DNA of 64,000 nt, taken from assembly GCF_003665095.1 (NCBI RefSeq), contig NZ_RCHV01000002.1, forward strand, positions 2,414,001 to 2,478,000, given 5' to 3'. Below are positions 31,664 to 40,089 of the stretch, piece by piece (the first letter of the stretch is position 1; each line of letters opens with the position of its first letter). A program made the translations under genes and the position numbers. The stretch comes from Streptomyces sp. Z26. Its GTDB lineage: Bacteria; Actinomycetota; Actinomycetes; Streptomycetales; Streptomycetaceae. The notes beneath the pieces are model-generated. The model was not told the origin of the DNA, did no database searches, and was given only the letters and a program-made list of their open reading frames with translations.

Positions 31664-31818
31664 GCGCCGGGGGCCGCGGCCGGGACGCCGTACGGAGGCG
31701 CTTCCGCGTCACGTACGGCACGTACGGGCAGCGGCCCGACGGACGGCACGTTCGCGACACGGAGTAGTCGTACGACTTTTTCGGGTGACCCTCCCTCCGC
31801 TACATTCCGCCCTCGCCG

Positions 31819-33042
31819 GTGACCACCGGCAGCCGGTCGCGGGCGGGAGTGCGCACAGTGGGCCAGTCGCGGAGAAGTCACCGTGCCGTACGTCGTCGTC
31901 CGCGCGCGCGGACGGCGTCCGCACGCCCCGCCGCGCTCAGCGCCGACACCCTCCGGAGGGTGTTGCCGCAAGCGCTGGTGGTGGCGTTCCTGGCGGGCGG
32001 CACGTCGGCGTTCGTGGCGCACGACAAGGCGGTCACCCTCACCGTCGACGGCCACCCGCGCACCCTGCACACCTTCGCGGACACCGTGGACGAGCTGCTG
32101 GCGGAGGAGGGCGTACGGCCCGGCGCGCACGACACGGTCACCCCCGCGCGCGGTGAACGGCTCGCCAACGGCGAGGAGATCGCCGTACGCGGCGGCCGTC
32201 CCGTCGCGCTCACCCTGGACGGTGAACGCCGCACGGCGTGGACCACCGCCCGCACGGTGGGTGCCGCGCTGCGCGAGTGGGGCGTGCGGACGGAGGGCGC
32301 GTACGTCTCCGCAGGGCGGCACGCGCGCGTCGACCGTACGGGCACCTCCCTGGTGGTGCGGACCGCGCGGAGGGTGACCGTCCTCGCGGACGGACGGCGG
32401 CTCCCCGTGCGCACGAACGCGGCGACCGTCGGTGAGGCCGTACGGCAGGCGGGCGTCACCCTCCGCGGCGAGGACACCCTGTCGGTACCCCGGGACGGCT
32501 TCCCCCGGGAGGGGCAGACGGTCACCGTCCTGCGGATCGTCGGTACGGACACCGTCCGCGACGAGCTGATCGGCTTCCGTACGGTGCGCCGCGAGGACCC
32601 GCGGTTGAGTCGCGGCACGGAACTCGTGACCCGCGCGGGACGGTACGGCGTGCGGCGCACCACGTACCACCAGCGGACGGTGAACGGCGTCTCCGGGAAG
32701 CCGGAACGCGTCGCCACGGAGGTCGTACGGAAACCGCTGCCCCGGCACGTACGCGTCGGCACGGGGGAGCCACCGGCGGGCCCGGCGGACCCGGCGGACG
32801 GCGACGGGCCCGACCGGCGCGCGCCGACCGCGTGCGCGTCGGACGTACCGGCCGACGCGGGGCAACCCTCGGGCCCGTACGGCGGTCTCCCCCGGACCGG
32901 CACCCGCGACTGGCGGGCCCCCGACGACGAGGGTGGCACCCGGCGGGCGCACGCGGCGGAACAGGGCCCGCGGGCCGGGAAGCCGTACGTGCCACAGGGG
33001 GCGGCCGAGTGGCCGGTGTGCGCCCGTAAACTGCACCGGTGA
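31819..33042 (+). CDS. RpfB-like protein with degenerate resuscitation-promoting-factor domain
   Basis: 407 residues. An Arg-rich N-terminus and membrane/signal segment ([19 protein letters not shown]) lead into three DUF348 ubiquitin-like repeats and a G5 domain (about 240-315), as in RpfB. The last 75 residues align by eye with the RPF transglycosylase domain: Cys339 and Cys401 match its disulfide pair, YGGL and AAEQ...[10 protein letters not shown] are recognisable. But the catalytic Glu of the CES/CEA motif is Ala340 (TACASD), and the glycan-binding TGNGYYGGLQF region is eroded. The GTG start is uncertain. It overlaps ksgA by 4 bases. Confidence 0.85.
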   Translation: MTTGSRSRAGVRTVGQSRRSHRAVRRRPRARTASARPAALSADTLRRVLPQALVVAFLAGGTSAFVAHDKAVTLTVDGHPRTLHTFADTVDELLAEEGVRPGAHDTVTPARGERLANGEEIAVRGGRPVALTLDGERRTAWTTARTVGAALREWGVRTEGAYVSAGRHARVDRTGTSLVVRTARRVTVLADGRRLPVRTNAATVGEAVRQAGVTLRGEDTLSVPRDGFPREGQTVTVLRIVGTDTVRDELIGFRTVRREDPRLSRGTELVTRAGRYGVRRTTYHQRTVNGVSGKPERVATEVVRKPLPRHVRVGTGEPPAGPADPADGDGPDRRAPTACASDVPADAGQPSGPYGGLPRTGTRDWRAPDDEGGTRRAHAAEQGPRAGKPYVPQGAAEWPVCARKLHR

Positions 33043-34025
33043 GCGCACCCCCCGACCCCTCCGACAGCCCGGAACCCCCCGGTTCCCTCCTCGGCCCCGC
33101 GGACGTACGCGAACTCGCCGCCGCCCTGGGCGTACGCCCGGCCAAGCAGCGCGGCCAGAACTTCGTCATCGACGCGAACACCGTGCGCCGCATCGTGCGG
33201 ACGGCAGGGGTGCGGCCCGACGACGTGGTGGTGGAGGTCGGGCCGGGCCTCGGCTCGTTGACCCTCGCGCTGCTCCAGTCGGCCGCGCACGTCGTCGCCG
33301 TGGAGATCGACGAGGTGCTGGCGGAGGCGCTGCCCGCGACCGTCGCCGCCCGGCTGCCGTCCGCCACGGACCGCTTCGCGCTGGTGCGTTCGGACGCGAT
33401 GCTCGTACGGGAACTGCCCGGCCCGCAGCCGACGGCGATGGTCGCCAACCTCCCGTACAACGTGGCGGTGCCGGTCCTGCTGCACATGCTGGAGACGTTC
33501 CCGGGCCTCGAACGCACCCTGGTGATGGTGCAGTCGGAGGTCGCGGACCGGCTGGCGGCGCCGCCCGGCTCGAAGGTGTACGGGGTGCCGTCCGTGAAGG
33601 CGGCGTGGTACTGCGAGGTGAAGCGCGCGGGGGCGATCGGGCGGACGGTGTTCTGGCCGGCGCCCAACGTCGACTCCGGGCTCGTGTCGCTGGTGCGGCG
33701 CGACCCGCCGGAGACGAGCGCGCCCCGCGAGGAGGTGTTCGCGGTGGTGGACGCCGCCTTCGCGCAGCGCCGCAAGACACTGCGCGCGGCGCTCTCCGGC
33801 TGGGCGGGCTCCGGGGCGGAGGCGGAGGCGGCGCTCGTGGCCGCCGGGGTCTCCCCGCAGGCGCGCGGGGAGTCGCTGACGGTGGGCGAGTTCGCGCGGA
33901 TCGCGGAAGCGCGTCCGCGCGCGCGGACGTCGTCCGGGGCACGCACGGAGGACGGAAAGGCACGGGACGGACAACGGCGCGACGCACAGGGGCGGCGCGC
34001 GCGGGGCGGGGAAGGCATCGCATGA
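33039..34025 (+). CDS. ksgA: 16S rRNA dimethyladenosine transferase
   Basis: 328-residue KsgA/RsmA that dimethylates two adjacent adenines in the 16S 3' hairpin. SAM motif [16 protein letters not shown], acidic EID, catalytic motif NLPYNVAVP, and [17 protein letters not shown] are present. A basic C-terminal extension of about 35 residues is extra. GTG 33039 overlaps the upstream stop (GTGA) and its stop overlaps ispE (ATGA), so the three genes are coupled. Confidence 0.96.
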   Translation: MSAPPDPSDSPEPPGSLLGPADVRELAAALGVRPAKQRGQNFVIDANTVRRIVRTAGVRPDDVVVEVGPGLGSLTLALLQSAAHVVAVEIDEVLAEALPATVAARLPSATDRFALVRSDAMLVRELPGPQPTAMVANLPYNVAVPVLLHMLETFPGLERTLVMVQSEVADRLAAPPGSKVYGVPSVKAAWYCEVKRAGAIGRTVFWPAPNVDSGLVSLVRRDPPETSAPREEVFAVVDAAFAQRRKTLRAALSGWAGSGAEAEAALVAAGVSPQARGESLTVGEFARIAEARPRARTSSGARTEDGKARDGQRRDAQGRRARGGEGIA

Positions 34026-34978
34026 CGGACGGCTCCGTGACCGTACGGGTCCCGGCGAAGGTCAACGTGCAGCTGGCGGTCGGCGGCCTCCGCCCGGACG
34101 GCTTCCACGGGTTGGCGAACGTCTTCCTCGCCGTCGGCCTCCACGACGAGGTGACCGCCACCCCCGCGGACTCGCTGCGGCTCACCGTCGGCGGACCCGA
34201 CGCCGCCGCCGTGCCGCTGGACGGCACGAACCTGGCGGCACGCGCCGCGCGCGCGCTCGCCGCGCACCACGGCCTGGCGGCGCCGGGCGTGCACCTGCAC
34301 CTCGCCAAGGACATCCCGGTGGCGGGCGGGATGGCCGGGGGCAGCGCGGACGCGGCGGGCGCACTCGTCGCCTGCGACGCCCTGTGGGGCACCCGTACGC
34401 CGCGCGCCGAACTCCTCGCCCTCTGCGCGGAACTGGGCTCGGACGTGCCGTTCAGCCTGCTGGGGGAGGCCGCGTTGGGCCGCGGGCGCGGCGAGTTGCT
34501 GACGCCGCTGCCGGTCGGCGGCACGTTCCACTGGGTGTTCGCGGTCGCGGACGGCGGGCTGTCCACACCGGAGGTCTACCGGGAGTGCGACCGGCTGCGC
34601 GCGGCGGCCGGTACGGGCGCCACCGTGGACGCCGTACCGGAGCCGGAGCCCTCCCCCGCGCTCCTCGCCGCCCTCCGGGACGGCGACAGCGCGGCCCTCG
34701 CCGCGGCGTTGTCGTCCGCGGGCGCGGGCGGCGGCTCGTCCAACGACCTCCAGGCGGCGGCCCTTTCGCTGCGCCCGTCCCTCGCCGACACCCTCAAGGC
34801 GGGCACCGCGGCGGGCGCGCTCGCCGGGCTGGTCTCCGGCTCGGGCCCCACCTGCGCGTTCCTCACCGGCGGCGCGGCCGAGGCCGAGGCGGTCGCCGCC
34901 GCCCTGGCGGAGTCGGGCACCTGCCGCACCGCCCGCCCGACGACGTCACCGGCGCCGGGCGCGACGCTGCTGCCCTGA
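34022..34978 (+). CDS. ispE: 4-diphosphocytidyl-2-C-methyl-D-erythritol kinase
   Basis: 318-residue GHMP kinase of the MEP isoprenoid pathway. It starts [26 protein letters not shown] (IspE N-terminal motif with Lys), contains the ATP loop [17 protein letters not shown] and the C-terminal [16 protein letters not shown] 34022 overlaps the ksgA stop. A strong hairpin follows the gene. Confidence 0.96.
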   Translation: MTDGSVTVRVPAKVNVQLAVGGLRPDGFHGLANVFLAVGLHDEVTATPADSLRLTVGGPDAAAVPLDGTNLAARAARALAAHHGLAAPGVHLHLAKDIPVAGGMAGGSADAAGALVACDALWGTRTPRAELLALCAELGSDVPFSLLGEAALGRGRGELLTPLPVGGTFHWVFAVADGGLSTPEVYRECDRLRAAAGTGATVDAVPEPEPSPALLAALRDGDSAALAAALSSAGAGGGSSNDLQAAALSLRPSLADTLKAGTAAGALAGLVSGSGPTCAFLTGGAAEAEAVAAALAESGTCRTARPTTSPAPGATLLP

Positions 34979-34994
34979 GCCGTACGGGCCGCAC

Positions 34995-35022
34995 GCCGCA
35001 CCGGGGGCGCCCCTGGTGCGGC
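34995..35022. terminator. Hairpin terminator between ispE and serine hydrolase
   Basis: GCCGCACC (34995-35002) pairs with GGTGCGGC (35015-35022), continued inward by GGGG/CCCC pairing. It lies between the convergent stops at 34978 and 35033. Confidence 0.7.
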
Positions 35023-35032
35023 CGGGACCGCG

Positions 35033-36283
35033 TCAGCCCGTCAGGCAGCCGCGCAGCGCCCGTACGAGCGCCTGCGCGCGCGGGTCCGAGGTGACGGAGC
35101 GCTGCATGCCCGACGTGACGTACGCGAACGAGACGCCGGTGCCCGGGTCCGCGAACGCCAGCGAGCCGCCGCGCCCCGGGTGCCCGAACGACCCCTCCCC
35201 CAGCATCGGGGAGGCCGGGCTGTGCAGCATGTAGCCGAGTCCGAAACGGGTGTTCACCATCAGCACCCGGTCCGGGCCGCCGGACTCCTGCGCCCTGGCC
35301 TGCGCGAGCGTCGCCGGGGTGAAAAGGCGCCGCCCTCCGTCGACTTCGCCGATCAGTGCCGCGTAGAACGCGGACAGCGCGCGGGCGGTGCCGACGCCCG
35401 CCGAACCCGCGAGACCGCCGGCCAGGTACGCGGGGTGGTTCTCGTCCATCGCCCCCGCGACGCCCGCCCCGGGCGCCGCCTCCGCGCCGGGCGCCGACAG
35501 GGCGATCGCTCCGAATGCCCGCCGGGTCAGCGACTCCGGGTCCCGGTACGCCGCCGCCACCTCCGGCTTCGCCCGCACCCGCAGCCCGCGCCCCGGCGCG
35601 CGTTCCGGCACCGGGGCGTGCACCACCCGCGCGACGCCCGGCACCCGGGACGCGGGCAGCCCCAGCCACAGTTCCAGGCCAACCAGCGGCGCCGCCACCT
35701 CCTCCGCGAACCACGTGCCGAGGGTGCGTCCGGTGACCCTCCGCACGAGTTCGCCGAGGAGCCAGCCGTACGTGTGCGGGTGGTAGCCGTGCGCCGTCCC
35801 CGGCGCCCACACGGGCGCCTGTGCCGCCACGGCGCGCGGCCCGGTGACACCGTCGACGGCCTCGGCGGCGGTGAGCGGCCGGTCGAGCAGCGGCACGCCC
35901 GCGCGGTGCGACAGCAGATGCCGTACGAGCGCCCGCTCCTTGCCGTTCGCCTTGAACTCCGGCCAGTACGTGCCGACGGGCGCGTCCAGGTCCAACAGCC
36001 CGCGCTGGTGCAGCAGGTGCGGTACGGCGGCGGCGACGCCCTTCGTGGCGGAGCGCAGCATGACGGTGGTGTCCGCGGCCCACGGTTCGACCGGTGGGTC
36101 GGCGTCCGCGGGCAGGTCCGGCGCGAGCGGCTGCCGGACACCGCCCCACAGGTCGACGACGGGGTGCCCGTCGCGGTGCACGGCGAGTGCCGCGCCCGTG
36201 TCGCCGCGTCGGGCGAAGTTCACCGCGAACGCGTCCCGTACCGCCTCGAAGCCCTCCGCCACCGTGCCCTGCACGTCCACCAC
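35033..36283 (-). CDS. Serine hydrolase of the beta-lactamase/esterase (class C-like) family
   Basis: 416 residues. The family SxxK is MLRSATKGVAAA (about residue 78), with HLLSHRAGVPLLD after it and the Tyr motif HGYHPHTYGWLLGELVRR. The C-terminal block FGHPGRGGSLAFADP stands where KTG-type motifs lie (HxG form). Such proteins are usually cytoplasmic esterases rather than beta-lactamases; no signal peptide is visible. GTG 36283 starts it. Stand-alone gene upstream of the cbi operon on the same strand. Confidence 0.87.
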   Translation of the reverse strand: MVDVQGTVAEGFEAVRDAFAVNFARRGDTGAALAVHRDGHPVVDLWGGVRQPLAPDLPADADPPVEPWAADTTVMLRSATKGVAAAVPHLLHQRGLLDLDAPVGTYWPEFKANGKERALVRHLLSHRAGVPLLDRPLTAAEAVDGVTGPRAVAAQAPVWAPGTAHGYHPHTYGWLLGELVRRVTGRTLGTWFAEEVAAPLVGLELWLGLPASRVPGVARVVHAPVPERAPGRGLRVRAKPEVAAAYRDPESLTRRAFGAIALSAPGAEAAPGAGVAGAMDENHPAYLAGGLAGSAGVGTARALSAFYAALIGEVDGGRRLFTPATLAQARAQESGGPDRVLMVNTRFGLGYMLHSPASPMLGEGSFGHPGRGGSLAFADPGTGVSFAYVTSGMQRSVTSDPRAQALVRALRGCLTG

Positions 36284-36382
36284 TGCCTGCCCCGATTCCC
36301 CGTCGTTCCGCTGCCGCTGCCCACCGGCCCGTACGGCACCGCACCGCGCGCCCGCGCGCCCGTGCCGTACCCGCCCATGCTG

Positions 36383-37171
36383 CTACGTGCCCGGAACGCG
36401 CACCGAGCGGGGGTCGAATCCGAACGGCAGCTCCAGCCGGTGCGCCCGCATCAGCTCCTCGTCGCACAGGAGGTCGCGGGTGGCGCCGTCCGCCGCGATC
36501 ACCCCGTCGCTCAGCACGACGGAACGCGGGCACAGCTCCAGGGCGTACGGCAGGTCGTGCGTGACCATCAGCACCGTGAGGTCGAGGTCCCGCAGGATGG
36601 TGGCGAGTTCACGGCGGGAGGCCGGGTCGAGGTTCGAGGACGGCTCGTCCAGCACCAGGATCTCCGGGCGCGTGGCGAGGACCGTGGCCACCGCGACGCG
36701 GCGCCGCTGCCCGAACGACAGGTGGTGCGGGGGGCGTTCGGCGTACGCCTCCATGCCGACCCGGGTGAGCGCGTCCCGTACCCGCGCCTCCAGCTCCGCG
36801 CCGCGCAGCCCGGCGGCGGCCGGGCCGAAGGCGACGTCCTCGCGGACGGTGGGCATGAACAGCTGGTCGTCGGGGTCCTGGAAGACGATCCCGACCATGC
36901 GCCGCACCTCGGCCAGGTGCGCGCGGTCGACGGGCAGCCCCGCGACGGCGACCGTCCCGGCGCCGGGCGCGAGGATGCCGTTGAGGTGCAGCGCCAGGGT
37001 GGTCTTTCCCGCGCCGTTCGGGCCGAGCAGCGCGACGCGTTCCCCGCGCGGCACGGTCAGGTCGACGCCGAACAGCGCCTGGTGCCCGTCCGGGTACGCG
37101 TACGCGAGGCCGCGCACCTCCAGCGAGGGCGGGGCGGCGGGGGCCGGTGGTCCGGGTTCCGGGGGGCTCAT
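36383..37171 (-). CDS. cbiO: ECF transporter ATP-binding subunit
   Basis: 262 residues: the ATPase of a cobalt/nickel ECF-type uptake system. Walker A GPNGAGKTT, Q-loop FQDPDDQLFMP (the typical ECF form), signature LSFGQRRRVAVATVL, Walker B ILVLDEPSSNLD and switch THDLPYALE. ATG 37171 overlaps the cbiQ stop (ATGA); an in-frame ATG at 37183 has no spaced RBS. Third gene of the cbiMN-cbiQ-cbiO operon. Confidence 0.93.
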   Translation of the reverse strand: MSPPEPGPPAPAAPPSLEVRGLAYAYPDGHQALFGVDLTVPRGERVALLGPNGAGKTTLALHLNGILAPGAGTVAVAGLPVDRAHLAEVRRMVGIVFQDPDDQLFMPTVREDVAFGPAAAGLRGAELEARVRDALTRVGMEAYAERPPHHLSFGQRRRVAVATVLATRPEILVLDEPSSNLDPASRRELATILRDLDLTVLMVTHDLPYALELCPRSVVLSDGVIAADGATRDLLCDEELMRAHRLELPFGFDPRSVRVPGT

Positions 37172-37941
37172 CTCAGCAGCCATCCTGCCAGGCACACGGC
37201 GAGCGCCGCGGCCGGGAGGACCGCCGTACGCGCCCACTGCGCGCGTGTGGCCGTCACCTCGTCGATGACGGGCACGGTGCCCGTGTAGCCACGGCTGAGC
37301 ATCGCCAGGTGCACCCGCTCGCCGCGTTCGTAGGAGCGGATGAACAGGGCACCGGCGGACTTGGCGAGCACACCCCAGTGCCGCACGCCGCGCGCCTCGA
37401 AGCCACGGGAGGCGCGGGCGACGCGCATGCGGCGCATCTCGTCGGTGATCAGGTCGCCGTAGCGGAGCATGAACGACGCGATCTGCACCAGCTGCGGTGG
37501 GAGACGCAGCCGCTGGAGGCCGAGGAGCAGCGCCCGCAGCTCGGTGGTGGCGGCGAGGAGGACGGACGCGGCGACGCCGAGGGTGCCCTTGGCGAGGACG
37601 TTCCAGGCGCCCCACAGGCCCGGTTCGGAGAGCGACAGGCCGAGCCACTCGACGCGCGGGCCCTCCGCGACGAACGGCAGCAGCACGGCGAACGCGACGA
37701 ACGGCACCTCGATCACGAGCCGCCCGAGCCACGTGCGGAACGGGACCCGGGCCAGCCGTACGACGGCCGCCAGCAGCAGCGCGTACGCCGCGAAGGCACC
37801 CACCGCCTCCCGTGGCGTGGACACGACGGCGAGGACGAAGCACAGGACGGCGACGAGCTTGCAGTGCGGTGGGAGGGCGTGCACGGGTGAACTCCCGCGC
37901 ACGTACAGCCCGCGCGCGTGGCCCGCGCCGCCGGAACCCAC
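37168..37941 (-). CDS. cbiQ: ECF transporter transmembrane coupling subunit
   Basis: 257 residues with about five membrane segments and the conserved cytoplasmic helix motifs of EcfT/CbiQ: RMRVARASRGFEARG (A-R-G type coupling motif) and a second SRGY near the C-terminus. It links the substrate-binding CbiM to CbiO. GTG 37941 is just after the cbiMN stop. Confidence 0.93.
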   Translation of the reverse strand: MGSGGAGHARGLYVRGSSPVHALPPHCKLVAVLCFVLAVVSTPREAVGAFAAYALLLAAVVRLARVPFRTWLGRLVIEVPFVAFAVLLPFVAEGPRVEWLGLSLSEPGLWGAWNVLAKGTLGVAASVLLAATTELRALLLGLQRLRLPPQLVQIASFMLRYGDLITDEMRRMRVARASRGFEARGVRHWGVLAKSAGALFIRSYERGERVHLAMLSRGYTGTVPVIDEVTATRAQWARTAVLPAAALAVCLAGWLLR

Positions 37942-37942
37942 C

Positions 37943-39115
37943 TCAGTGCCCGTCGCGGTCCGCGCCGGAGGCGGAGGCGGCGGGCGCGGGGGCGGACGCG
38001 CGGCGGCGGCGTACGACGACGAACACGCCCGTGCCGACGGCGAGCGTCGCGCCGACGCCGATCACCCCGGCGGTGCCGCCGGACAGCCGGGTGTCGGAGA
38101 TGTCCGCCACGCCGTAGTCGGCCAACGGGGAGTCCGCGAGGCCGTGTTCCTCGGCCTGCTCGTCGATGCCCTGGTCGGCGGCGACCTTCTCCAGCCCGTC
38201 GGGGTCCGCGGAGGCGTAGAAGCTCACCACGCCCGCGCACACGAGGGCGGTGGCGAGCCCGGCCAGCCACACGCGGCGGGTGGACCGGCCGCGTACGGGG
38301 GCGGGCACGGCGGCGGGCTCCGCCGGGACGCCCTCCGCCGGAGCGCCCTCGGCGTCCGCGCGCGCGGCGTCCTCCGTGGTGGCCGCCGTGCCGCCGCCCG
38401 GGACCGCCGCCGTGACGTCCCGCAGCACCAGCGGCGCGGTCACCCCGCGCGCGCCGTACACCAGGTCGGGGCGTACGGAGAGGACCGCGCCGACCGTCAG
38501 CGCCGTGATCGCCGCCTCCCCCAGGCCGATCAGCACGTGCACGCCGACCATGGCCGTGAAGACCTTGCCGAGGGACACGTCCGCGGTGCCGCCGAGGGCG
38601 TACAGCGCGGTGAAGGCGACGGCCGCCGCGGGCACGGACACCAGCGCGGCGGCGAAGGCGGCGCCCGTCACGGCCCCGCGCCCCCGCGGCAGCACCCGTA
38701 CGAGCGCGCGGAACAGGCCGTACGCGACCGGGACCGCGACCACGGCCATGTCCGTGATGTTGACGCCGAGGGCGGTCAGGCCGCCGTCCGCGAAGAGCAC
38801 GCTCTGCATGAGCAGGACGACGGACACGCAGAGCACGCCCGTGTACGGGCCGACGAGCACGGCGGCGAGCGCGCCGCCCAGCAGGTGGCCGCTGGTGCCG
38901 CCCGCGACGGGGAAGTTGAGCATCTGCACCGCGAAGACGAACGCCGCCACCAGCCCGGCCAGCGGCGCCGTGCGCTCCTCGCCGAGGCCGCCCGCCCCGG
39001 CCGGGCCCGCCAGCTCGCGGCGGGCTCCGCGCAGGGAGACGGCGACCGCACCGGCCGCGACGGCGCCCGCGGCGAGCGAGACGGGTGCGTCGATGAATCC
39101 GTCGGGGACATGCAT
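37943..39115 (-). CDS. cbiM: Cobalt/nickel substrate-binding protein CbiM fused to a CbiN/PDGLE domain
   Basis: 390 residues. It starts MHVPDGFID, whose His2 and N-terminal amine bind Co/Ni in CbiM/NikM, followed by about seven membrane segments to residue 225. An Ala/Glu-rich linker leads to a C-terminal PDGLE domain (SADPDGLEKVAAD) between two membrane spans, i.e. CbiN fused in one chain. The metal cannot be decided from sequence; an upstream Nur-like box favours nickel. ATG 39115 gives the mature His2 start. Confidence 0.92.
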   Translation of the reverse strand: MHVPDGFIDAPVSLAAGAVAAGAVAVSLRGARRELAGPAGAGGLGEERTAPLAGLVAAFVFAVQMLNFPVAGGTSGHLLGGALAAVLVGPYTGVLCVSVVLLMQSVLFADGGLTALGVNITDMAVVAVPVAYGLFRALVRVLPRGRGAVTGAAFAAALVSVPAAAVAFTALYALGGTADVSLGKVFTAMVGVHVLIGLGEAAITALTVGAVLSVRPDLVYGARGVTAPLVLRDVTAAVPGGGTAATTEDAARADAEGAPAEGVPAEPAAVPAPVRGRSTRRVWLAGLATALVCAGVVSFYASADPDGLEKVAADQGIDEQAEEHGLADSPLADYGVADISDTRLSGGTAGVIGVGATLAVGTGVFVVVRRRRASAPAPAASASGADRDGH

Positions 39116-39127
39116 GACGGGCTCCGC

Positions 39128-39161
39128 TTCGTCGGCTTGTCGGGTTCGTCGGCTTGTCGGG
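39128..39161. repeat. 17-bp exact tandem repeat in the cbiM leader
   Basis: TTCGTCGGCTTGTCGGG occurs twice head-to-tail (39128-39144, 39145-39161), starting 13 bases upstream of the cbiM start. It may be a recent slippage duplication; on the transcript it reads CCCGACAAGCCGACGAA twice. Confidence 0.85.
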
Positions 39162-39305
39162 CAGGGGCGGCCGTGTGGCCGGGGGCGTCGCTGGCGCGCG
39201 CCGGAGCACGCGGGAGGGGCTCGGGGAACGGGCACGGGGCGCGCGGCGCGAGGACGTGCGCGGCCCGTACGGCAGGCGGGTGAACCGTCCCATAGTAGTA
39301 GGCAC

Positions 39306-39322
39306 CTGCGAGAGGGTTGCAA
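39306..39322. promoter_or_regulatory. Putative Nur (nickel-uptake regulator) box
   Basis: CTGCGA-GAGGG-TTGCAA on the plus strand (TTGCAA-CCCTC-TCGCAG on the minus) matches the Nur consensus TTGCAA-N5-TTGCAA, as I recall it, at 10 of 12 positions. It overlaps the -35/spacer of the likely cbiM promoter (TTGCAA, 16 bases, TACTAC), as expected for a Ni-dependent repressor. Confidence 0.55.
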
Positions 39323-39561
39323 GAGCGCGATTCCCACAGCAGTCGCCCGGCATCCCGAATGGAAATACCCCTGGAATATGCCCGGAGTCAGTAGCAGAAT
39401 CCGATTTGGGACTGTCATGTGGCGCAGCTCACGCCACCCCGCTCGTGACTGCCGTGCCGTGTCGAGCGTCTGAGGAAGGAGGGGGTACGCACCATCAGGA
39501 GGTACGCAGCCGACGGCGGGCGCCCCCGCCCCACGCCGTCACACACCCGGAGGAGCCGACG

Positions 39562-39975
39562 ATGCACGGAGTCATCGAACAGCACGCGCAGGCCCGTCTC
39601 ATCGCCCGTGCGAACGACGCCCGGCCCCTCTCCACGACGCTGCGCTACGACACCGGCGACCCCCTCGCCGTCCGCGCCGTCTTCCCCGCCGACGCCTCCC
39701 TCGACGGCGCCGAGGTCGCCTGGGTTTTCTCCCGCGACCTGCTCGACGCCGGTACGGACGCACCGGCGGGCGAGGGCGACGTACAGCTGTGGCCGTGCGG
39801 CCCCGCCCACACGATGCTCGAACTGCACACGGCGGACGGCGTCGCCCTGGTGGAGCTGCGCAGCAGCGACGTACGGCGCTTCCTGGAGCGCAGCTACGCG
39901 GCCGTCCCGCGCGGCCGGGAGCAGCCCGCCGCCGGGCTGGACACCGGCCTCACGGACCTGCTGCGCGGCGTCTGA
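39562..39975 (+). CDS. ssgE: SsgA-like sporulation protein (SALP), SsgE-like
   Basis: 137 residues, the size of SALPs, proteins unique to sporulating actinomycetes that guide septum and spore-wall formation. Family features: an N-terminal strand (VIEQHAQARLIA), LRYDTGDPLAVRAVFP, VAWVFSRDLLDAG, GDVQLWPCG and VALVELRSSDVRRFLERSYAAVPRG. RBS GGAGGAG. The SsgE assignment rests on context: S. coelicolor ssgE (SCO3158) lies in this chromosomal neighbourhood. Other SALPs cannot be excluded without a tree. Confidence 0.85.
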   Translation: MHGVIEQHAQARLIARANDARPLSTTLRYDTGDPLAVRAVFPADASLDGAEVAWVFSRDLLDAGTDAPAGEGDVQLWPCGPAHTMLELHTADGVALVELRSSDVRRFLERSYAAVPRGREQPAAGLDTGLTDLLRGV

Positions 39976-40034
39976 GCAGCGGCCCCCGGAGCCGGCACCG
40001 GACCACGGACCCCGGCGGGCCCGGACACACGCGC

Positions 40035-40067
40035 GGAGCCGCCCGCACGGTACGTGCGGACGGCTCC
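40035..40067. terminator. Hairpin between convergent ssgE-like and MMPL genes
   Basis: GGAGCCG-C-CCGCACG, loop GTA, CGTGCGG-A-CGGCTCC: 14 paired bases with one mismatch, between stops at 39975 and 40090. Confidence 0.75.
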
Positions 40068-40089
40068 GGTGTCGGACCCTGCGCGGGTG

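Larger units (their letters stand above)
39116..39561. other. Divergent regulatory region cbiM/ssgE-like
   Basis: This 446-base region holds no credible gene. From cbiM outward: the 17-bp tandem repeat, a GC-rich leader of about 150 bases, TACTAC/TACTAT -10-like elements on the minus strand near 39290-39300, and a Nur-like box at 39306-39322. I looked for a cobalamin riboswitch on the minus strand and did not find its conserved core. Confidence 0.5.

Noticed and set aside
31664..31818. c-di-AMP (ydaO-type) riboswitch before the rpf-like gene
   Set aside because: Such riboswitches control some Streptomyces rpf genes, but the 155-base gap lacks the conserved junction motifs and is too short.
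32760..33042. Frameshift explaining the lost RPF domain
   Set aside because: The other two frames show no RPF motifs, and the open frame itself retains the Cys pair and WPVC end, so substitution rather than frameshift explains the loss.
39116..39305. Cobalamin riboswitch in the cbiM leader
   Set aside because: I looked on the minus strand for the conserved B12-box core and did not find it; a Nur-like box is a better explanation of regulation.
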